Part shown: piece by piece, positions 12,067 through 20,073 of the stretch
Position numbering within the stretch: the stretch's first letter is position 1
Layout of the letters: each line of letters begins with the position of its first letter
Source: Porites lobata
Lineage: Eukaryota > Cnidaria > Anthozoa > Scleractinia > Poritidae
DNA: 64,000 bases
Assembly: GCA_942486035.1 (NCBI GenBank)
Contig: CALNXK010000133.1
Location: forward strand, 137,501-201,500
Direction: 5' to 3'
Program-made: the position numbers and the translations under genes
Notes under the pieces: model-generated
The model's input: only the letters and a program-made list of their open reading frames with translations
What the model was told of the DNA's origin: nothing
Database searches by the model: none

Positions 12067-12078
12067 GATAGATAGATA
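12029..12078. repeat. (GATA)n microsatellite = tail of the minus-strand LINE
   Basis: About eleven GATA units followed by a slightly irregular end. On the minus strand they follow 'aataaagatt', as a (TATC)n tail at the 3' end of the LINE encoded at 12184..13824. Confidence 0.8.
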
Positions 12079-13804
12079 ATCTTTATTTATCCACGGTTCA
12101 AAATTCGTCAGCTTTAAAAATGCCTAATACTAATATAATAAAAATATTTAAATAAAAAAGCTGCTTTCCACGAATGCCGTGCCTTACAGTTCTTTGAGTA
12201 ATCGTTTAAATTGCCCAAGGGACTCTGCTTCCCCTAAGTTACAAGGAAGACTGTTCCAGAGAATGGCGCCACTATAGCTGAAGCTGTTTTTGTAATAGTT
12301 TGTGCGCGGTAATGGAACATTGAGTTTATTTTCAGAGTCCCTTAGGTTATATGCGACTTCTCGCCTTTCAAATTTAGAACTAAGATAGTTTGGAGCCAAC
12401 CCGTGCAGAGACCTGTAAACCATCGTAGCTCTTTGAAATTGTTGCTGGCAAGCTAGGTTTTTCCACCCTAGAAGTTTGAAAAGGTGACCAGCATCTACGT
12501 CATAGCTTGAGTAGGTCAAAACACGGGCTGCTCTGTTTTGTAGCTTTTGAACCTTATTCCGTAAGGTTATCCCACAGTTTCCCCAAACAATGTTGCAATA
12601 ATCAAAGTGTGGCTGTATTAAAGCTTGATATATTAGTTGTAAGGTCGCCTGAGGGACAAGGTGCCTTATTCGTTTTATGGCCCCAATACCAGAAGCGACT
12701 GTCTTTGTTACTTTCTCGATATGGCCACTCCAATCAAGTCTGTCATCGATGGTCACTCCAAGTGATTTTGTAGTAGTGACCTGGCTAACTTCAAAATCAT
12801 TAATTGCAAATGTCGGGGACTCTGTGAGAGTACTTAGCCTCTGCCTAGATCCGATAAGCATAAATTCGGTTTTAGTCATATTTAGAGTAAGTTTGTTTGC
12901 TCTCAGCCAATTGTGAACATTTTCTAAATCTTGATTTAGATGCAACTGAATATTGTCTGCATTATCACCTGCGTACGTAAGGTGGGTGTCATCAGCGTAC
13001 ATCCTCGGCTCACAGTTTGAAAGACAGTTTGGAAGATGGTTGATGCATAACAGAAATAATAATGGACCTAAAATCGTCCCCTGGGGTACACCACAACTTA
13101 ATAAACAGCTTTGAGAGAGCGATCTGTTGATGGAGCACATTTGAGTACGATTCTCTAAATACGACTTAAACCATTGGTGCGCGTTACCATATATGCCGTA
13201 ATTGCTTAATTTTGAGAAAAGGCTCTCATGGTCAACTGTGTCGAAGGCCTTTTTGAGATCTAAGAAAACAACGGCGTTGATTTTACCGCGATCAATATTG
13301 TACGCCCAAGTGTCCGTGGCCTCAAGGAGAGCCGTGACAGTTGAGTGAATAGCACGAAAGCCTGATTGATATTTACAGATTATATTGTGCTCTTCTAGGT
13401 AGGCATATAATTGATCATAGACGACTCTTTCAAAGACCTTGGCCATGACTGAGATCACCGAAATTGGACGATAATTGTTTAAGTCGTCCCGATCGCCCTG
13501 TTTGAAAAGTGGGGTGACCTTTGCGCATTTCCAGTCATCCGGAAATATGCCTTGACTTATTGACTGGTTAAAAATATCACGGATAGGAATGCAAATGAGA
13601 TCCGCACATTCCCGAATGAGCCTAGCAGATATCTTGTCAAGGCCAGCTGCCTTTGACTTGCTTAGACGATTCAAAAGTGAGAGAACTTTATTTGTACTGG
13701 TCGGATGGAGCTGAAACCGTTTATCTGTGCCAGTGAGGTACTTTTGATAACCATCACTATTTGAGGAATCAATATTGCTAGCAAGTTCTGGACCCTTAGA
13801 ACGA
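12079..13804 (-). mobile_element. 5'-truncated CR1/jockey-like LINE nested in LINE ORF1
   Basis: It consists of the reverse-transcriptase frame plus a ~100-bp 3' UTR and a (TATC)n tail. It is truncated at its 5' side near 13804, where the plus-strand ORF1 of an older LINE resumes. It inserted before or after the Polinton at 14225, but into the same host LINE. Confidence 0.7.
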
Positions 13805-13824
13805 AAGTTAGACAGTCTGAACAA
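12184..13824 (-). CDS. LINE reverse transcriptase (long intact frame, 5'-truncated element)
   Basis: The 546 codons are uninterrupted. Visible RT blocks, in order, are 'SKSKAAGLDKISARLI', 'AKVTPLFKQGDRDDLNNYRP', 'GFRAIHSTVTALL', 'FLDLKKAFDTVDH' (motif A), 'LSCGVPQGTILGPLLF' (motif B) and 'MYADDTHL' (active-site YADD). They are followed by the thumb and the C-terminal 'LGWKNLACQQQFQRA'. The intact frame suggests a comparatively young copy. The endonuclease is missing, so it cannot be autonomous. The first ~20 codons may be junction sequence. Confidence 0.85.
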   Translation of the reverse strand: MFRLSNFRSKGPELASNIDSSNSDGYQKYLTGTDKRFQLHPTSTNKVLSLLNRLSKSKAAGLDKISARLIRECADLICIPIRDIFNQSISQGIFPDDWKCAKVTPLFKQGDRDDLNNYRPISVISVMAKVFERVVYDQLYAYLEEHNIICKYQSGFRAIHSTVTALLEATDTWAYNIDRGKINAVVFLDLKKAFDTVDHESLFSKLSNYGIYGNAHQWFKSYLENRTQMCSINRSLSQSCLLSCGVPQGTILGPLLFLLCINHLPNCLSNCEPRMYADDTHLTYAGDNADNIQLHLNQDLENVHNWLRANKLTLNMTKTEFMLIGSRQRLSTLTESPTFAINDFEVSQVTTTKSLGVTIDDRLDWSGHIEKVTKTVASGIGAIKRIRHLVPQATLQLIYQALIQPHFDYCNIVWGNCGITLRNKVQKLQNRAARVLTYSSYDVDAGHLFKLLGWKNLACQQQFQRATMVYRSLHGLAPNYLSSKFERREVAYNLRDSENKLNVPLPRTNYYKNSFSYSGAILWNSLPCNLGEAESLGQFKRLLKEL

Positions 13825-14224
13825 CGGGTTTCAGGAGTTAAAACGTTTAGTTGACTTCGAAAATGGAAAATACGATGATGTACTTGCACAGTTGAAACAA
13901 GCTAATGAGAAGATTCAAAGACAGGAAACGAGCCTGAAGCAGATGCGGAAAGACCTAGACGATGCAACAAAGCAGGCTCAAGACGCAATGAATGGCTTTG
14001 AAAACCTGGCGGAATATCTAAGGAGAGACTGCCTTGAAATTTCGGGCGTCCCGCCGAGTGAGAGTCACACGTGTAATCAGCTTGTAATGGCGGTTGGGCG
14101 AGCTATCGGCGTACAAGTGAAGGAGTAAGATATATTGACCTCTCACCCATTGCCAACTTTTAAGGAAGATGCACCACCAAAGATAATAGTCAAGTTCACG
14201 AGAAGGGATATGAGGAATAGCTTC
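13805..14224 (+). pseudogene. LINE ORF1 (coiled coil and RNA-binding region), left part
   Basis: The frame reads 'KLDSLNNGFQELKRLVDFEN' and a heptad-rich coiled coil, then 'EYLRRDCLEISGVPPSE'. An in-frame TAA occurs at about 14126. After it the same frame continues to 'KIIVKFTRRDMRNSF' at the Polinton boundary. This is the ORF1/Transposase_22-like nucleic-acid-binding protein of a cnidarian LINE. The text resumes directly after the Polinton at 36769. Confidence 0.7.
14219..14224. repeat. target-site duplication of the Polinton (left copy)
   Basis: AGCTTC. The identical word is present at 36769..36774, immediately outside the other end. Six base pairs is the duplication length established for Polinton/Maverick integrases. 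Confidence 0.95.
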
Positions 14225-14419
14225 AGTAGTACATATGGCTACTTGGGGTCCTAACCAATCAGAGCGCAGCAAATTTGGTCTCGACCAATCAGCATCGCGC
14301 ATTTCGCCCATGTGACTTATTGACGTCACAACCCATTGTTTTAAACCACGTGACCCCATAGGAATAAAGAACACGCACACACAAGAGTTGAATCCACATT
14401 CTTAGCATAGTTTTAATGA
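14225..14419 (+). repeat. Polinton left terminal inverted repeat
   Basis: It begins AGTAGTACATATGG, the 5'-AG start typical of Polintons, and matches the reverse complement of 36573..36768. The two copies differ by one extra base (near 14393) and one substitution (near 14405). It contains two CCAAT words (14255, 14285) and a full CRE, TGACGTCA, at 14321. Confidence 0.95.
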
Positions 14420-14907
14420 GAAGAGCCTAGTAGTTGAACGCATGCGCAATGGGGTCCAAGCGTTTACCCTGCGCAGTCACGTGAATGAGATCGTAGGCAC
14501 ATGCGCAGACCGCCAAACGACTCCCCAGGTCCCCCGCATGCCAGTGAGCCTATTTCCGCGTAGACCTACTGCGCATGCGCAAGTCACAAAAAGTGGTCCC
14601 AGACCCCTCGCATCCCCAAAGTCAAGAAAAACACACAAGATTTTAGATCCACACATGATTTTTAATGGACGAGTCGCGAGTGAGCCTAATTACATGCGGG
14701 ACGTGTGTGACGCCCGAGTGACGTCATGCCCATTTTTTGCATTAATAGATAGAATGAACATAAGCTATTTGCTTCTTAGAGGAAGAAGTCATGAGCGTTG
14801 GATGAGGCCATTTGATATAATGGTTGTAACCTGTGTATGACCATGGTTTGAGGAAAGGGAATTTGATCGTGGCCAAAGTGACTGAAACGAATTGAATAGA
14901 GGAATGG
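14420..14907. promoter_or_regulatory. non-coding left arm with dense transcription-factor-like words
   Basis: No gene with recognisable content, although one frame is open for ~130 codons. It holds the palindrome TGCGCATGCGCA (14570..14581, the consensus of NRF1-type sites), further CATGCGCA words near 14437 and 14495, and a second CRE, TGACGTCA, near 14719. One copy of a subterminal motif starting GGGACGTGTGTGAC lies at about 14699. Functional role is inferred only. Confidence 0.4.
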
Positions 14908-15255
14908 TTAGATCCAAGAAGCAAACTGGATGAGATACAGTCGACCATTGGCACGCACAAGACGGTGGTTTATGGTCCAATGATTGACTGAAAAAAAACA
15001 AACCTCGATTACAAATGGGACGTGTGTGACACCCTGGTGGTGTCACGCCCTTGAAATGTTTTTTTACTATAATATTCTATTAAAATCCAGTCTTGATTAT
15101 AATCAAAATGGTCTAGGATCCAGTGACAGGCTAATAAAAAATCAATATCTTGGTTTGAGTATCTAGAAACCAATGACATACTGATAAAACAAAAAAAATC
15201 AATGTCTGAGTTTGAATAAATGGAGAAAACTGGACCATCCATGATGATTGACAAT

Positions 15256-15410
15256 GCAAAGTTTATGAGGGATAGGCCAGCTTCGAAAAATCATAAGATC
15301 TTGAATGAGCCAATGAGAATCTAATGAAGAACGATAGAAAGTTGATGAGGGATGGGCCATCCTCGAAAAATCATAGCAAAGTCAATGATCCAATGGGATT
15401 CTAATGAAAA
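15256..15410. repeat. tandem ~80-bp duplication in the Polinton left arm
   Basis: Two consecutive units share 'atgaggga(t)(a/g)gg(c)cat/agc(c)t(t)cgaaaaatcat' and 'ccaatgagaatctaatga'-type words. They correspond to candidate exons 15320 and 15400, whose translations share the block M-I-F-R-x-W-P-I-P-H-x-L. A more diverged third unit lies at 15413..15520. Confidence 0.7.
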
Positions 15411-15821
15411 AAATAATTATTTGAACGCGTGGGTCCTTCTTTGAGGATAGACGAATCAAAGTCTATAAGGATTTTAAGGATCTCATCATCTAGCATCCGA
15501 TGAGAATCTAAATAAAAAAATGAGAAATGAACATCCAGCAGGGGTGGCGCCACCATGCAGACCTCCCCCTGCCGGGTGTTCAAAAATCCCATCCTGTGCT
15601 TTCTAAAATATGACATCCCCAACAGGGTTCATGGAGGGTGTTCACGTGACGTGAATACGTCCAACAGCGTTTGCACACAAAATACAACTGTTTCATCAGA
15701 TAAGTATGGTAATATCTGGTGTGATTCTCTATTATCTGGGCAGTGGCTGAAAAAGGCAAGGGATATAAATAGCTCGTATGACAAAACGAGTGTCTGAAAC
15801 GAAAAAAACAACGGATGGGGG

Positions 15822-16057
15822 TTAATCACGGGGTGGATAACCCATGCCTTGCATCAACTCACACCAATAACAGGGCACATCTAAATCGCGCACACGACGA
15901 AAATTTAAAAAACAACGACAACAGAGTAATTTGAGGGGTCTTGGATAAGGTGGAAGGGCAACCCCTGTTCCGGTGTACCATTGTACGATACTACCACAAA
16001 AACACCAGGCCGCGGAAGTACCATGAACCCTGTGGGTGCTGAGAATTGTGTGCGAAT
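15822..16057 (-). CDS. longest candidate alternative exon, CxxC protein
   Basis: It follows the acceptor 'ttttttttcgtag' (AG at 16059..16058) and stays open for 77 codons to TAA at 15822. Near its end it encodes 'VPCYWCELMQGMG', closely parallel to 'GVCNHCERMMDG' in exon 2 of the neighbouring gene (16695..17008) and 'NGCHHCHRMSDH' in the plus-strand gene at 17714. This suggests a paralogous zinc-binding exon. It would be joined to the first exon ending at 17225; no transcript evidence is available. Confidence 0.4.
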
Positions 16058-16694
16058 CTACGAAAAAAAATTAATACTCGGTCTTCATGAGTAAGAAAGC
16101 AATACGGTCTCGGAACCAGCAACTGTTGTAGATATGACTATGTGTTTCTAAAAAAAAATTTAATAATAATAAATGTCTTTGGTATCTCGTCCAAGTAAAA
16201 AAGCCACACAATCTCGGAACCAGCGACCGCTTTTGAGGTGTCTACGGGTATCTAAAAAGCAGTACCATCACAAAACTGAGTGAATTGTCGAACACTATGA
16301 ATATGGTAATGGTGTTGCAAGGAAAGGATCCACCCCCATTCTTCTATGGCAGAAATCACATCTGAAAACCATAAAGGCCAATCACAGAAATCACATCTGA
16401 AACGTTTTATGAAGACGGATTACACATTTGAACGGGATGTATCCATTCCCCATACTCTGTTGACGTGACTAAACACTTCATGAAGTTGGATGACACATTT
16501 AACCGTACTATAATGACATCGTAATTGAATGGGTCGTACCCAATCTCCATACTGGTTTAACGTGTAATGAAAGCCTACAATGAACGATGCAAAATTCGGA
16601 AAAAATTAGAGCGTAAAGAGAGCACACTCGGAATCCATTGCAAATGATCACGTAGAAGGCAATGCGTGCCTAAAAAAAATAGTTCATATGAAAA

Positions 16695-17447
16695 TTAATC
16701 CTCTAAAAAATCCAGGGCCGCCAAATCCGGTTCACCCACAATACCCTGGGACCGTAAAAACGAATTAATTCGGAACGTCATCCGCAAGGGAAAGTCGTCC
16801 CAGTCTCGATGGTTGGGGTCCCCACTCTGTACATAGTCCACAATCTCATCTTCGGTAAGGGACCCCTCCCTACGGCCAGCAATTAGGTCATCTATTCGCA
16901 AGCCATCCATCATCCGCTCACAATGGTTACAGACGCCGCCATGAGTGGGATGGGCCACCCATTGATAAATATGACACACAGGCTGATTCTCCACATACTC
17001 CCAAGAATCTAACGAAAAAATGAAAATCAACACGAACAGGCTGGAACCCAGAACCGCGCGGCCCAATTGAGTCGGGCACGTCGAGGGCAAAGACATAGAT
17101 GGACAGGCCACAGTACGGTCCGCAGAAACTCAAACCCCTTGAATACCTCTATGAAAAAATTCAAAAAAGGTATAAGGAAAAAAAGGGTCCCACACCCCCA
17201 AAAATAAAAAGCCATGACACTCACCAGCCATACGGCGTCGATGCACCTCGTGATCCAATTTCCGGGCGATCGGGTGATCCCACGGCAACGTTCTGGCCCA
17301 GGCACGTAACTCCTCGTGGGTACAGCGACGGAATAAGGCGCGATAACATTCATGGCCCATCGGCAAGTGGTACAGAATCTTCAACATGTCGAACAAAACA
17401 GCAATGGGCACCGAGAACAGCACAATGGATTGTAAAGAGCTCACCAT
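16695..17447 (-). CDS. spliced Polinton protein of unknown function (exons 17447..17225 and 17008..16695)
   Basis: The ATG at 17447 opens 74 codons with a hydrophobic N-terminal segment ('SIVLFSVPIAVLFDML') and an Arg/His-rich region. A consensus donor (ctg|gtgagt) ends the exon at 17225. A matching acceptor (ttttttcgttag) restores an open frame at 17008 that runs to 16695. The second exon carries C-x-x-C-E-R-M, then an acidic C-terminus ending 'LDFLED'. About 178 residues in all. I do not recognise the family. The same donor could also serve the array of acceptors further downstream. The gene is divergent from the one at 17714 across a ~270-bp spacer. Confidence 0.6.
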
Positions 17448-17713
17448 CTTGAATAGCTTGACGAATCAAACTGGAATGAGCTCACACGGAGCGCGCAACG
17501 TGATTTACAGACTTGATGAGAGACACTGATTGGTGGAGCGAGATCACATGGGATGATTGACCAAGAGAGGAAACTCTAGGGGGTGCCCCCCATGGGTACA
17601 CTTTTTTGGGTGAGACTCCAAGGCCTGGTGCGAGTGAATGATTGGTCCAAGGAACGGATAACTAAGGCAGACTAGAGTGGAGAGAGCCCATTCCATGCTT
17701 GGCCACTCTCATC
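17448..17713. promoter_or_regulatory. divergent intergenic region
   Basis: It lies between the minus-strand gene starting at 17447 and the plus-strand gene starting at 17714 and must hold both promoters. No clear TATA box like those of the right-hand genes is visible, so these two genes may be regulated differently from the late-type cluster. Confidence 0.35.
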
Positions 17714-18320
17714 ATGGACTGTCGAGGGTTGGTCGACCCCAGGAATAAACCGTTTGGCAACGTGCTCCCGTTGGAAGTACAAGTGAAGATTATGTTTTGG
17801 GTAGAGTGTTTTTACACCATGGACAAGCGCAAAAAAGTGGTGCGAGAGTTCAAGAAGTTGCCCAAATGCGCCATGACAGGGTATCCCAAGCACCTGGGCG
17901 AAGGCTTGCATTGGAACCAAGTGATCGTGCGATTGCATGTCCCCAGGACCAATGGGTGCCACCATTGCCATCGCATGTCGGATCACCGGATGTCGGTGAG
18001 TGATTTTGTTTTTTTTTTTTTGCCTTCTTCTCATGACCTTGACACTGACAAAACATTTTTTTTGTCTGGTTTTTTAGGTTGGCATGATGGCGGAGATGGC
18101 CCGTGCCCCTCCCAATCTGGATAGGTTGATGAATGAGGGTATTGCCTTTGTCATTAGGCAATTCGCCCATCGGATCCCCGAGACACCTTTGGGTGAGCGC
18201 CCCGTCATGATTGGCCGGAGAAAGCCCTCGTACAATACCATAGACAAAGTCATGACGAGACTGGATTTGATTCATAAAGTGATGGATGCCATGGATTTTG
18301 TTATCGTTGATGTACATTAA
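17714..18320 (+). CDS. spliced Polinton protein of unknown function (exons 17714..17995 and 18078..18320)
   Basis: The first exon starts at ATG 17714 and ends at a consensus donor (tcg|gtgagt). The acceptor is 'tggttttttag' at 18077. Both are in phase 0, giving a protein of ~174 residues. Exon 1 contains 'NGCHHCHRMSDHRM', a C-x-x-C motif shared with the minus-strand neighbour. Upstream, 'LPLEVQVKIMFWVECF' is faintly reminiscent of an F-box, which is speculative. Exon 2 is Met/Arg-rich and ends 'FVIVDVH'. Homology to a known family is not evident. Confidence 0.6.
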
Positions 18321-18354
18321 AAACACGTGATTTGTTCTATGAAACAGTGTTTGT

Positions 18355-18903
18355 TTATTGACGTTTAAATAAAGCGTCCAGGGTGGGATAGAGGACAGGG
18401 TCTTCTTCTCGGGTGCCGATAATGGCGGTCTTGTCTTGGAGGGTGGGTAAAGCGATTTGTTCCTCGGTCATGCCCTCACAGACTTGATACTCTTGGGAGG
18501 TGGGATTCCACCAATACCATTGTTCTTTATCCACATCAAATACATAGAGGGGTTTGCCTAAAAGCTGGGCCATGATCACACCCCAGCCTGTACCTCCCAA
18601 CAAATGCTTGCCATATTCATCAAAATGACCCAACGCGAGAACAAGGGACGCCGGCTGAATGACGTAATAATTGCGTTGAATGTACTGGAGGCTGATAGGA
18701 TGATGGATTTGTCGACCCAATCGAAATGCCACCTGGGTGACGGTCGGTGTGGCCGCATCCAACTGGGATTGAGTCAAGGGCGTGAGGGACTTGGATCGAG
18801 GGTGACAGGGTGGGATAAAGACCACACACGTATGACCATACAAGTGACATAAATGCTCCACATGCGTGTCTACGCCTTTAGCCCCGCCTGTGTAAATGAG
18901 CAT
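18355..18903 (-). CDS. SLOG-like Rossmann-fold nucleotide-sensing protein
   Basis: Starting at ATG 18903 the protein (182 aa) opens 'MLIYTGGAKGVDTHVEHLC', the G-G-x-x-G-x-D loop of SLOG/DprA/YpsA-like Rossmann proteins. It follows with 'YIQRNYYVIQPASLVLALG' (R-N motif), and 'LLGGTGWGVIMAQLLGKPLY' then 'VFDVD', the second glycine-rich loop. SLOG domains bind nucleotides or NAD derivatives and often occur in conflict systems. A T-rich acceptor (ttttttcag) lies 3 bp before the ATG, so the mRNA probably has a spliced leader exon. It follows the gene at 18929..19801 in the same direction. Confidence in the fold is good; function is unknown. Confidence 0.7.
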   Translation of the reverse strand: MLIYTGGAKGVDTHVEHLCHLYGHTCVVFIPPCHPRSKSLTPLTQSQLDAATPTVTQVAFRLGRQIHHPISLQYIQRNYYVIQPASLVLALGHFDEYGKHLLGGTGWGVIMAQLLGKPLYVFDVDKEQWYWWNPTSQEYQVCEGMTEEQIALPTLQDKTAIIGTREEDPVLYPTLDALFKRQ

Positions 18904-18928
18904 CCTCTGAAAAAAATGAAAAACATAG

Positions 18929-19801
18929 TCAGTGTTTAGGATGAGGGATGGGCGTCCAAGCCCACATGGTGTGCGGTTCATCATCGGCGTACAGTAGGGG
19001 GACATCCCATTCCTGGCGAGTCACGGTTTGTTCAAAGACACGCAAGACGCTACGACAATCACGACAATTATCCGGGATCCAATCCAGGCCTTGACCATTG
19101 GCAAACGCCTTGTCTTTTTCCTCGGTACAATAGTTGCATAACACATGGTCCAATAATCGATCACACCGTTTTTGCCACAGTACACGTTGGGCGTTGATTT
19201 GCGAATGGGTGGGTAGGACATGGGTCTGGCGACGGAGCCATCCACTCATTTGACAAACTCTCACATGGGCACAATGATCGTGCCAGACGCCGCTCCCACG
19301 GGCCTGGTGGGAATGATCCTCACACCAATTGTGACCATGATTATTATGAGCCATGACATTGGCGGTGGCAATAGGAAGATTGGCCAAATCCCCACACCCC
19401 TGCCCATCCAGGACCACGAGAGGGTAGGCCAACGGGGGCTCTTGCAACATTTTAGCCAGCCCATTGCGCGTGAACACCCCCAATCGTCCCCGCTGGGAGG
19501 TGAGATGCTGTTGACACCAACGGGTGATATCGTCTCGCATTTGTTCGTAGGGATGAAAGCGATTGTACGCGGTGTAGGGTTCGAAGGGCAAACCATGCAC
19601 GGTCTGGGTTTGACGATCGACACGGGTTCGGGCCTCCTCGGATAATGGATGGTACGACACGCCTGGGGGTAACAAATATTTGATCAAGCCATGATGATGC
19701 CCCGTCCAATCACAAAACGCCAGTTCGCGAATAATGTATTCGTCTCGGGAAAGGGCAAACCCCTGACTGTACACCAAAAGACCCACTTTGTTCAATGCCA
19801 T
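18929..19801 (-). CDS. putative exonuclease-fold (DnaQ-like) protein with zinc-binding Cys/His clusters
   Basis: The 290 aa begin at ATG 19801 ('MALNKVGLLVYSQGFALSRD'). The N-terminal pattern, x-x-Q-G-F ... 'YIIRELAFCD' ... 'HGLPFEPY', resembles the exonuclease-like domain present in cnidarian mobile-element proteins, but the usual first acidic residue before Q-G-F is missing, so it may be inactive. A C/H cluster around residues 165-195 ('HNWCEDH...HDHCAHVRVC') and a second (LCNYC...CRDC) could bind zinc. A TATA-like word (tataaaac, minus strand) lies at 19889..19896. Family call is tentative. Confidence 0.5.
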   Translation of the reverse strand: MALNKVGLLVYSQGFALSRDEYIIRELAFCDWTGHHHGLIKYLLPPGVSYHPLSEEARTRVDRQTQTVHGLPFEPYTAYNRFHPYEQMRDDITRWCQQHLTSQRGRLGVFTRNGLAKMLQEPPLAYPLVVLDGQGCGDLANLPIATANVMAHNNHGHNWCEDHSHQARGSGVWHDHCAHVRVCQMSGWLRRQTHVLPTHSQINAQRVLWQKRCDRLLDHVLCNYCTEEKDKAFANGQGLDWIPDNCRDCRSVLRVFEQTVTRQEWDVPLLYADDEPHTMWAWTPIPHPKH

Positions 19802-20030
19802 GATCACTTACTACGATAGGAAGTTCCTTGAAAATAAATCCACCGTCAGGCTCCATAGACAGAATGAGACCCTAGCGAGTCACATCTGGTTTTATAGGAG
19901 CGGAGGTGGTTTCTAATTGGTGGAGACCAAGATCATACGATCATCACGATAGCCCAGGACGAGTCCGGATTGGTGGAAAAAGGATCGTATGAGTATCACG
20001 AGTGGCATCACATGAGGCAGGAGGAGGGGC

Positions 20031-20038
20031 TATAAAAG
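20031..20038 (+). promoter_or_regulatory. TATA box of the GRF zinc-finger gene
   Basis: TATAAAAG, 43 bp before the ATG at 20074. It is the first of a series of nearly equally spaced TATA boxes on the plus strand. Confidence 0.7.
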
Positions 20039-20073
20039 GCCGAGTAGACGCTCTCTGGAACTCATTCGTCCAG

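Larger units (their letters stand above)
14908..16669 (-). other. candidate array of alternative terminal exons (minus strand)
   Basis: Fourteen T-rich-tract-plus-AG sites face the donor at 17225. The first bases after the AG are 16669, 16396, 16361, 16251, 16147, 16057, 15793, 15602, 15507, 15400, 15320, 15180, 15130 and 14987. Each is read here after skipping two bases, the phase required by that donor. Several encode related peptides: S-H-W at 15400 and 15320, C-H-W at 15180 and 15130, N-H-W at 14987, S-H-R at 15507; R/C-W-F-R-D at 16251 and 16147. In four cases (ending at 16252, 15401, 15321, 15131) the stop codon TAG is itself the acceptor of the next unit. The units look like tandem duplications. 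Whether they are spliced is unproven; decayed duplicates of one exon are the alternative. Confidence 0.5.

Noticed and set aside
12029..12078. CRISPR-like or satellite array
   Set aside because: A simple GATA microsatellite forming a LINE tail; no spacers.
14442..14840. 132-codon frame in the Polinton left arm
   Set aside because: Covers GC-rich regulatory words, has no domain and no promoter spacing like the true genes.
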